DNA from: Thermoplasmatota archaeon
Lineage (GTDB): Archaea > Thermoplasmatota > Thermoplasmata > Thermoplasmatales > Thermoplasmataceae
NCBI GenBank assembly: GCA_023379345.1
Contig: JAMCUV010000062.1
Location: 1 to 11,411, forward strand
Direction: 5' to 3'
DNA: 11,411 nucleotides
Shown in pieces: positions 6,030-11,411 of this stretch; position 1 is the first letter of the stretch; the number at the start of each line of letters is the position of its first letter. The notes below the pieces were generated by a model. That model worked only from the letters and a program-made list of their open reading frames with translations. It made no database searches and had not been told where the DNA came from. A program made the translations under genes and the position numbers.

Positions 6030-7231
6030 AATACCGCGACCTTTCCTTCCACGAAGAGGTTGGTCAGGTTTCCTATGTTTGCAAGGCGATCGTCTGCCAG
6101 GTTCCTTATATTGTTCTTGATCTTGGACTGGTCTGCGTTGTCTGCATATATGACCTGGATGCTTGCAACATGCGGATCGTCTATGCGTCTTCCGATCTGT
6201 GACACAATCCTGACATGAACTTCCTGGACGTCCCCCGGGTGCTCCTTCACAATGTCCTGGGCAATCATGTTGGACAGCACATTGTACAGCTTGCCCACAT
6301 GTGTGACAGGGTTCTTGCCTGCTGCTGCTTCCATGCTCATTGGCCTGTATGGAGTTATTAGGCCGGAAACCCTGTTTCCCCTTCCAACAGAGCCGTCATC
6401 GCCGTTTTCCATTGACATTCCTGTCACTGTGAGGTAGTGTCCTGTGCCCTTCCCGTTCTCGTCGTCCGCCGTGTTCACAAATATCTTTACTGGTTCATTG
6501 GTGACCTTTGCTGCATTCTTGGCTATGAGTTCCTTCAGCTCACTCTTGACGGAAAAGTACTCTGGATCGTCCTTTACGAACTTGTCCACATACGCCGCTG
6601 CAACGGTCAGGTTTATTGTTCCGCCCTGCCTGAAACCCATGACCTTTATGTCATAGCCTATGGCAGGCAGCTTTGACTTAAGCGCCGGTCCGTTGAGGTA
6701 TCTCTCAGTCTCGTACACAAGCCTCTCTGTATCGGTGTATGGCGCAAAACCCACACCAAATGATGTGTCGTTTGCCCTGAGCTTTGAGGTATCATATATC
6801 TCAGTAAGGTCAACTGAACCATGCCCAATCCTGCAGTCGATCATGACATCAGAATCCAGGTCCAGATGCTTGAAGTTAGTATTCAGGAATTCCCTGGTGG
6901 CCTTTATTGCAATTGACTTGAACGGTATCCTGTCCTTTCCGACCGTGGTTGTTGCCCTCCCGCTGAGGAGTATGTATGTGGGTTCCAGGACCTTTCCGCC
7001 GCCGAACTGTGGAGCAGACTGACCGCCCACAACCTCGACCTGGTCCGTATTGTGATGCAGAATCTTGCCGTATTCCTTGAGGTAATACCTGCTCAATGCC
7101 CTGCTTACAGATTCTGCAATTCCGTCAGAAACGCTGTCCGGATGCCCGACGCCCTTCCTTTCAACGATCTCGATTTCTCTCTTTGCTGTTGGTGTCTGTA
7201 GGATGCTTTCGACTGCAATGTTTCTTTCCAT
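6026..7231 (-). CDS. mat: S-adenosylmethionine synthetase, archaeal type
   Basis: The enzyme makes S-adenosylmethionine from methionine and ATP, supplying methyl groups for RNA, protein and cofactor methylation. The 401 residues match the archaeal family, which is only distantly related to bacterial MetK. Diagnostic stretches are G-H-P-D-S-V-S-D-G (29-37), the following H-H-N-T-D-Q-V-E block, G-G-Q-S-A-P-Q-F-G-G-G-K, and near the C-terminal half G-R-G-N-R-V-S-G-L-I-T-P-Y-R-P-M-S-M-E with A-A-G-K-N-P-V-T-H-V-G-K-L-Y-N. The ATG start lies about 28 nt from a perfect TATA palindrome, so the transcript is probably leaderless; a GAGG 9-12 nt upstream could also act as a Shine-Dalgarno sequence. It diverges from purH and converges on the acetyltransferase, with a 4-nt stop overlap. 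Confidence 0.97.
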   Translation of the reverse strand: MERNIAVESILQTPTAKREIEIVERKGVGHPDSVSDGIAESVSRALSRYYLKEYGKILHHNTDQVEVVGGQSAPQFGGGKVLEPTYILLSGRATTTVGKDRIPFKSIAIKATREFLNTNFKHLDLDSDVMIDCRIGHGSVDLTEIYDTSKLRANDTSFGVGFAPYTDTERLVYETERYLNGPALKSKLPAIGYDIKVMGFRQGGTINLTVAAAYVDKFVKDDPEYFSVKSELKELIAKNAAKVTNEPVKIFVNTADDENGKGTGHYLTVTGMSMENGDDGSVGRGNRVSGLITPYRPMSMEAAAGKNPVTHVGKLYNVLSNMIAQDIVKEHPGDVQEVHVRIVSQIGRRIDDPHVASIQVIYADNADQSKIKNNIRNLADDRLANIGNLTNLFVEGKVAVF

Positions 7232-7255
7232 TATTTTGCCTCTTTTTTCAGGGGA

Positions 7256-7263
7256 TTTATAAA
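7256..7263 (-). promoter_or_regulatory. TATA box of mat
   Basis: TTTATAAA is a perfect consensus-like, self-complementary TATA element centred about 28 nt before the mat ATG on the minus strand. It is the strongest promoter element in the window, in keeping with a highly expressed housekeeping gene. Confidence 0.75.
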
Positions 7264-7294
7264 CTGAAATAAAGGTTTTGTATTTCTGGCTGCC

Positions 7295-7325
7295 AAATTA
7301 CCACGCCAAAAGTAAAATTACCACG
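7295..7325. repeat. 11-bp direct repeat spaced 20 nt (likely operator)
   Basis: AAATTACCACG occurs at 7295-7305 and again at 7315-7325, identical over 11 bp with start-to-start spacing of exactly 20 nt, about two helical turns. Both copies would therefore face the same side of the DNA. They lie between the mat TATA box and the purH start, where a regulator could act on either gene. Confidence 0.6.
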
Positions 7326-7334
7326 AGTAATTTT
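7314..7334. promoter_or_regulatory. Inverted repeat overlapping the second direct repeat
   Basis: AAAATTAC (7314-7321) and its exact reverse complement GTAATTTT (7327-7334) flank a 5-nt spacer, CACGA. The left arm is part of the second AAATTACCACG copy, so the module holds three half-sites: two direct, one inverted. It sits about 50-70 nt before purH and about 50-70 nt upstream of the mat TATA box. A dimeric transcription factor site is the likeliest reading. The short arms and AT content make an RNA hairpin terminator less likely. Confidence 0.5.
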
Positions 7335-7345
7335 TACGGGGACTG

Positions 7346-7362
7346 TAAAATGAATTAAGTAA
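7346..7362 (+). promoter_or_regulatory. Probable weak TATA region of purH
   Basis: The AT-rich stretch TAAAATGAATTAAG is centred about 30 nt before the purH ATG at 7384. It is a poor TATA match, and no Shine-Dalgarno sequence lies before the ATG, so a leaderless transcript is the simplest reading. A weak core promoter next to the repeats would suit regulated expression. Confidence 0.35.
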
Positions 7363-7383
7363 GTTGTTCATTACTCCTGCATC

Positions 7384-8886
7384 ATGAAGATTCTGGCCAG
7401 TGTTCATAACAAGGATAGGCTTGATTTATTCCTTCACGGGATCTCGAAATATGTGGATGAGATCTATGCGTCAGGAGGCACCTGCAAGTTTCTGACTGAT
7501 TCTGGATTTGCGTGCCGGAATATATCCACCCTGACGGGCTTCGAGGAACTGCTGCGTGGAAGGGTGAAGACGCTCCATCCTGCCATTTTTGCCGGCATAC
7601 TTTCCCAGCGCGATCCGGAAAGCAGCAGGCAGTTGCAGGAGCATGGATTTCCTGAGTTCGACATGGTGATCGTCAACCTTTACCCCTTTGATGAGGCAGC
7701 AAAGACCCATAAACTAGAGGAAATGATCGAGAATATAGACATAGGAGGGCTGTCCCTCCTGCGTGCTGCGGCAAAAAACTACGATCATGTCACAGTCCTC
7801 TCTGATCCTTCCCAGTACGATTCCGTTGCCGCAGAGCTCCAGCAGAATGGCAAAATTTCGGGCGAGACCAGGAAAAGGTTAGCTCTCAAGGCGTTTTCCA
7901 GGTCAGCCGACTATGACATCTCCATATACGGATCAATGAACGGTGAGCTTTTCGGCACAGCACCGCCATCCATGTACCTTAAGGGAACCAGGGGGCGTGA
8001 ACTCCGCTATGGTGAGAACCCTGACCAGAAGGGATATGTGTATTCCGATGGAACGCAGTACGGGATTGCGAATGCCACGCAGCTGCAGGGCAAGGAGCTT
8101 TCATACAACAATATCCTGGACGCTGATTCAGCCTTTGAGACAGCACTTGAGTTCACTGATCCTGTGGCAGTTGTACTGAAGCATAACACCCCATGCGGCG
8201 TCTCATCTGCCCCGGACATAAATACTGCACTCAGGAGAGCCATTGCAGCTGACCAGGAATCTGCATACGGATCGGTTATTGCCATCAACAGGAAGTTCGA
8301 TTCCGGGTCCCTTGAAGCAATCTCAAAGCTTTTCGTGGAGGTCATCATCGCTCCGGAATACGATGCGGATGCACTGGAGGGCCTGAAAAAGAAGAAGAAT
8401 CTCCGTGTGCTCAGGGTGCCGCTGGTACCTGACCAGAACCCAAGGGTCAGGTCCATTTCAAACGGGTTCCTTGTGCAGAGCAGGCTGTCAACTGAATATG
8501 AGAAGCTTGAACAGAAGACCTCAACCGCAGCAAGCAAGGAACAGCTCAGGGACCTTGAATTTGCATGGAAGGTTGTCGCCCACAGCAGGAGCAACGCAAT
8601 AGTCCTTGCAAAGGACATGACCACCACCGGTATCGGCGCCGGGCAGACCTCAAGGATAGAGGCCCTGAAGGTTGCGGTGGAGAGGTCCGGTGAAAGGTCC
8701 AGGGGATCTGTGCTTGCCTCCGACGCATTTTTCCCATTCTACGACAATGTTGAACTGGCAGGAAAGTCAGGGATTTCGGCAATAATACAACCAGGAGGTT
8801 CCATAAGAGATGATGAGGTGGTTGCCAAGGCCGAGGAACTTGGCATTCCCATGTATTTCACAGGGAAGAGGGTGTTCCTTCACTGA
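7384..8886 (+). CDS. purH: Bifunctional AICAR formyltransferase / IMP cyclohydrolase
   Basis: PurH catalyses the last two steps of de novo purine synthesis: formylation of AICAR by 10-formyltetrahydrofolate, then ring closure to IMP. The N-terminal cyclohydrolase part (~1-190) shows A-S-G-G-T (29-33), G-R-V-K-T-L-H-P (59-66), V-N-L-Y-P-F and N-I-D-I-G-G. The transformylase part (~200-500) shows R-Y-G-E-N-P-D-Q, L-S-Y-N-N-I-L-D-A-D-S-A, and the catalytic K266-H267 pair in K-H-N-T-P-C-G. The C-terminus ends F-T-G-K-R-V-F-L-H. Its 500 residues are close to the usual bacterial length and both halves look intact. Many archaea use PurP and PurO instead, so a full-length fusion implies a folate-type one-carbon carrier. 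The stop abuts that of the presenilin-like gene on the other strand. Confidence 0.96.
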   Translation: MKILASVHNKDRLDLFLHGISKYVDEIYASGGTCKFLTDSGFACRNISTLTGFEELLRGRVKTLHPAIFAGILSQRDPESSRQLQEHGFPEFDMVIVNLYPFDEAAKTHKLEEMIENIDIGGLSLLRAAAKNYDHVTVLSDPSQYDSVAAELQQNGKISGETRKRLALKAFSRSADYDISIYGSMNGELFGTAPPSMYLKGTRGRELRYGENPDQKGYVYSDGTQYGIANATQLQGKELSYNNILDADSAFETALEFTDPVAVVLKHNTPCGVSSAPDINTALRRAIAADQESAYGSVIAINRKFDSGSLEAISKLFVEVIIAPEYDADALEGLKKKKNLRVLRVPLVPDQNPRVRSISNGFLVQSRLSTEYEKLEQKTSTAASKEQLRDLEFAWKVVAHSRSNAIVLAKDMTTTGIGAGQTSRIEALKVAVERSGERSRGSVLASDAFFPFYDNVELAGKSGISAIIQPGGSIRDDEVVAKAEELGIPMYFTGKRVFLH

Positions 8887-9738
8887 TCAGAACATCCTGA
8901 AGGCAAGAAATGCAACCAGGAATCCGGCAATTGCACCGCTGTTGATAAATGGCAGGCCTGGTGCAGGCCTTGAGACCTTTGTGAAGAGCAGCACCATGAT
9001 GCCAGCAATTGCGCCTGCCAGCGGAAGCACGAGAAACGGAATAAGATTCTGCTCGCCGTAAAGCGCAGAGGAAGCCACCATAATGCAGGGAAAAACAATA
9101 TCCCCGAAGCCAAGTATGAATGTGCCTGATCCGGTTCTTTCCGATGGCGGTGCGGAGGTTTTTGGAAATGACATGCCTTCCATGCTGGTCCCCTTCTCCG
9201 ATGGGAAGACAAAGAGCATGGGCAGCCTTGAATCCATTGCTGTTCCGGCAAGGCTTATCATGTGTTTCGTCCTGTATACGGCAATATAGTCATATATTGC
9301 AAAAACTGCAAGGAAAAGCACGGAGGACCACACGCCTATTATGGTGGCCCATATGGAAGCCACCCCGGCGGACAGGAAAAATCCGGCAACGTCCACGACA
9401 TACCATTCGTACTTGAAAATAAGCAGGATCACCATTATTGCAGGGGCGGCAAAGCTTATGGCATAATATTCTGCGTAAGTCTGGGCTATGTAGAGCCCAA
9501 GAATGCTCCACACATAGAACGTGACATATGCAATGACGGCAATGAACACCCATCTGAGGATATTCCCGAATTTCCTTCTACCTATGAATATTACAACAGC
9601 CGTGAAAGCGAGTGCAGCTATGAGGTAATATGCAACATACGTGAGGCCGCTGGTAGGGCTCTTTGCCTGGACGCCAGGCGATACCGCAATGAGGGAAATT
9701 GACATGAATGTGGCAAGAAGCGACGATGCAATGAGCAC
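8887..9738 (-). CDS. Presenilin/signal-peptide-peptidase-like intramembrane aspartyl protease
   Basis: This multi-pass membrane protein of the archaeal presenilin homologue family (peptidase A22-like) probably cleaves transmembrane segments. About nine hydrophobic helices are visible. The two catalytic aspartates are D150 in A-I-Y-D-Y and D213 in G-F-G-D-I-V-F-P, the family's YD and GxGD motifs, in helices 6 and 7. The third signature, PAL, reads P-G-L in P-A-P-G-L-P-F-I-N near the C-terminus. The loop between the aspartates is hydrophilic, as expected. The start shown is GTG 9738. The frame stays open upstream to a CTG at 9774-9772, which would add 12 residues (M-Q-N-R-I-P-E-I-S-G-I-A) and has the Shine-Dalgarno-like AGGTGA 6 nt before it, inside topA. 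The gene follows topA closely, so co-transcription is likely. Family is secure; substrates are unknown. Confidence 0.9.
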   Translation of the reverse strand: MLIASSLLATFMSISLIAVSPGVQAKSPTSGLTYVAYYLIAALAFTAVVIFIGRRKFGNILRWVFIAVIAYVTFYVWSILGLYIAQTYAEYYAISFAAPAIMVILLIFKYEWYVVDVAGFFLSAGVASIWATIIGVWSSVLFLAVFAIYDYIAVYRTKHMISLAGTAMDSRLPMLFVFPSEKGTSMEGMSFPKTSAPPSERTGSGTFILGFGDIVFPCIMVASSALYGEQNLIPFLVLPLAGAIAGIMVLLFTKVSRPAPGLPFINSGAIAGFLVAFLAFRMF

Positions 9739-9754
9739 CGCTATTCCAGAAATC

Positions 9755-11411
9755 TCAGGAATCCTGTTCTGCAGCCTCGCTCACCTTTCCCTTCTTCTTG
9801 TTATATTCACATGACATGTTGGGGCAGAATTTCCAAGCCCTTTTTCCCCTGAAGGATATGATCAGTGGGGCACCGCAGTGCGGGCAGACCTCGCCCGTTG
9901 CCTTCAGGTTTCCCATCTGCGGCACAGGATATGTCTTCTTGCAGTTGGGGTAATTTGAGCATCCAAGGAACCTCTTTCCGAACCTTGACTGACGCAGGAC
10001 AAGGTCTCCACCATCCTCCGGGCACTTTCCATATGTGTTCTTTTCCTGGTTGAATTTGCAGTGCGGATCAATGCACCTGATCTCCGGGGATTGCCCCCTG
10101 CGGATTATGCGAATCTTTGGAAGGCCGCAGACAGGACATTTCTCCTCCAGGATTTCAGGAGTTCCCATGAGAGGCGCAGGGAAATCTATTCTGCATCCTT
10201 CGTGGCTGCACTTTATCCTTGAGTATTCCCGGTTCCTGACCAGAAGCACAGGCGTTCCATGATCAGGGCATGTGCCCACCTCACGCCCCATGCGAAGCGC
10301 CTTCTGTATGGTATCCCTTATTATGGCGTCCTTCTCACGGAACTGTGCAAGCACATGGTGGAGCATCTCCCTGGAGACCGCCACAACCTGGTCCTTGCCT
10401 ATTTCGTTGTTGGCAATCCGGTCCATGTCCTTCTCCAACTCTGCTGTCATGTCCGGCTCTGTGATGTCTGATTTGACCGTAAGAAGAGATTCAATGACCC
10501 CCATGCCAAGGTATGTGGGCCTCACCGGGTTTCCTTCGATGAACCCTCTTGACTGGAGCTTGTCGATAATGTCGTGCCTTGTGCTCTTTGTGCCCAGATT
10601 CAGTTCCTCCATCCTCTTTATGAGTGAGGCGAAGTCATAACGTGCCGGAGGCTTCGTCTCCTCCTCATCAAGGTTCCATTTCTTCCCCCTGACGGTATCG
10701 CCCGGAGCAAGAGGAGGAACGAATGATTCCTGCACCTTCCTGTATGGGTACAGTTCCAGCCATCCGCTGTCCAGCACCTTGAGGCCCCTGGACGAGAACC
10801 TGTGGCCGTTCACGTCAAATGCGGCATCTGTTATCTCCCTCTTCCCCTCCCTGTAAAGGGTTGCGAGAAACCTGCGCAGGACAAGTTCGTATATGCGGGC
10901 GAAATCCCCTGAAAGCGCCCCTTTCTTTGCAGCCGAGACCGGATATATGGGGGGATGGTCCGTTGCCTCCGTGCGCCCCCTTGAAGGACGGATGGATTCC
11001 TGGTCAAGCACTTTCTGGACATCCTCCCTGAATTCAGTGTCCAGAAGCTTCGTGAGGACTGACTTGAAATGTATAGACTTCTGGTAGACCGTGTTGTCGG
11101 TCCTGGGATAGCTGATGTATCCCCTGGTGTATAGCGATTCCGCAATCTTCATGGCCTTCCCTGGCTGCACCCCGATCCGTGAAGCTTCCCGAAGAAATTC
11201 TGTGGTGTTGAACGGTACGGGTCTGGGTATGCGCTCCTCCTTTGTGGAATACTCCAGCACGGTTGCATCCTTGCCGTCAATTTCAGCAAATATCTTCTCT
11301 GCTTTGTCCTTCTCCCATATGGGGCCATCACTGTATGTTGCGGTGAAATCCTTCTTCCTGTTGAGCAGTATGTTGATAATCCAGTATGGTTTTTTCTGGA
11401 AGTCCCTGATT
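9755..11411 (-). CDS. topA: DNA topoisomerase I (type IA), N-terminus cut off by window edge
   Basis: Type IA topoisomerases relax negatively supercoiled DNA by nicking one strand through a tyrosine. The frame stays open to the right edge with typical residues (K-K-P-Y-W-I-I-N), so the Toprim domain and true start lie outside; about 551 residues are present. Seen here are P-F-N-T-T-E-F-L-R-E-A, the catalytic tyrosine (codon 11110-11108) in Y-I-S-Y-P-R-T-D-N, and L-G-T-K-S-T-R-H-D-I-I. The C-terminal ~165 residues hold four zinc-ribbon-like units: C-P-D-H...C-x4-C, C-P-V-C...C-x4-C, C-P-E-D...C-x5-C and C-P-H-C...C-x4-C. The first and third have lost one cysteine of the leading pair (H or D instead). 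These ribbons and the absence of a helicase part within view fit TopA rather than reverse gyrase, although the missing N-terminus prevents a full check. The presenilin-like gene follows. Confidence 0.94.
   Translation of the reverse strand, partial: IRDFQKKPYWIINILLNRKKDFTATYSDGPIWEKDKAEKIFAEIDGKDATVLEYSTKEERIPRPVPFNTTEFLREASRIGVQPGKAMKIAESLYTRGYISYPRTDNTVYQKSIHFKSVLTKLLDTEFREDVQKVLDQESIRPSRGRTEATDHPPIYPVSAAKKGALSGDFARIYELVLRRFLATLYREGKREITDAAFDVNGHRFSSRGLKVLDSGWLELYPYRKVQESFVPPLAPGDTVRGKKWNLDEEETKPPARYDFASLIKRMEELNLGTKSTRHDIIDKLQSRGFIEGNPVRPTYLGMGVIESLLTVKSDITEPDMTAELEKDMDRIANNEIGKDQVVAVSREMLHHVLAQFREKDAIIRDTIQKALRMGREVGTCPDHGTPVLLVRNREYSRIKCSHEGCRIDFPAPLMGTPEILEEKCPVCGLPKIRIIRRGQSPEIRCIDPHCKFNQEKNTYGKCPEDGGDLVLRQSRFGKRFLGCSNYPNCKKTYPVPQMGNLKATGEVCPHCGAPLIISFRGKRAWKFCPNMSCEYNKKKGKVSEAAEQDS
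9781..9786 (-). promoter_or_regulatory. Shine-Dalgarno-like AGGTGA inside the 3' end of topA
   Basis: On the minus strand AGGTGA matches the core of the archaeal anti-Shine-Dalgarno complement (GGAGGTGATC). It lies 6 nt before an in-frame CTG (9774-9772) of the presenilin-like gene, the usual distance for initiation. It may be chance, since it also encodes part of the K-V-S stretch of TopA. Confidence 0.35.

Noticed and set aside
7314..7337. Inverted repeat between mat and purH as a transcription terminator
   Set aside because: It lies upstream of both genes, so no transcript ends there, and the 8-bp AT-rich stem would be weak as an RNA hairpin.
8007..8627. Open frame of 206 codons on the minus strand opposite purH
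   Set aside because: It lies wholly within the conserved transformylase part of purH, has no promoter or Shine-Dalgarno sequence, and its Ser-rich, low-information composition is what the antisense of a real gene gives.
9755..11411. topA as the C-terminal half of a reverse gyrase
   Set aside because: Four zinc-ribbon-like units after the cleavage core are typical of TopA; reverse gyrase normally ends soon after its topoisomerase core. The missing N-terminus leaves a small doubt.
1..11411. Mobile elements, CRISPR arrays, tRNA or rRNA genes, prophage or defence genes
   Set aside because: No transposase, integrase, regularly spaced repeat cluster, cloverleaf-like sequence or phage gene was seen; all long frames are housekeeping or membrane genes of uniform composition.

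Overview
This window reads as ordinary, gene-dense archaeal chromosome. It most likely comes from the Thermoplasmatales (Euryarchaeota). Four things point there: an XPD-type helicase of about 620 residues that closely resembles the well-studied Thermoplasma acidophilum enzyme as I remember it; the archaeal-type S-adenosylmethionine synthetase; an archaeal presenilin-like protease; and heavy use of AGG/AGA (Arg) and ATA (Ile) codons. Several genes also carry a TATA-like box centred about 25-30 nt before the start codon, the geometry of leaderless archaeal transcripts. Genus cannot be settled by eye.

Layout. Positions 1-97 hold the first codons of a minus-strand gene that runs off the left edge. 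It diverges from a plus-strand genome-maintenance cluster: rnhB (RNase HII), a six-repeat TPR protein with its own promoter, and an XPD/Rad3 helicase 12 nt further on. A plus-strand ClC chloride channel/transporter with two C-terminal CBS domains and its own promoter follows. Next is a RimI-like N-terminal acetyltransferase, which converges on the minus-strand mat gene (S-adenosylmethionine synthetase), the two sharing a CTAG stop. mat and the plus-strand purH (bifunctional AICAR transformylase/IMP cyclohydrolase) diverge from a 152-bp spacer with a clear TATA box for mat, an 11-bp direct repeat spaced exactly 20 nt, and an inverted repeat. purH then abuts, stop to stop, a minus-strand presenilin-like aspartyl protease that lies just downstream of, and probably in one transcript with, topA (DNA topoisomerase IA). 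topA is cut by the right edge and lacks its N-terminal Toprim part.

How the genes fit together. RnhB, XPD and TopA serve DNA integrity and topology. Mat and PurH both draw on one-carbon chemistry (methyl donor supply; use of 10-formyltetrahydrofolate) and share one control region. The ClC protein and the presenilin-like protease are membrane proteins. I see no CRISPR array, tRNA, rRNA, insertion sequence or prophage. No gene-free stretch exceeds about 170 bp.

No unmistakable new system is present. The points most worth a second look are the repeat/palindrome module between mat and purH, a possible CTG start for the presenilin-like protease backed by a Shine-Dalgarno sequence inside topA, its PGL in place of the PAL motif, the isoleucine at the internal proton-glutamate position of the ClC protein, and a short coding-like stretch opposite the ClC promoter.
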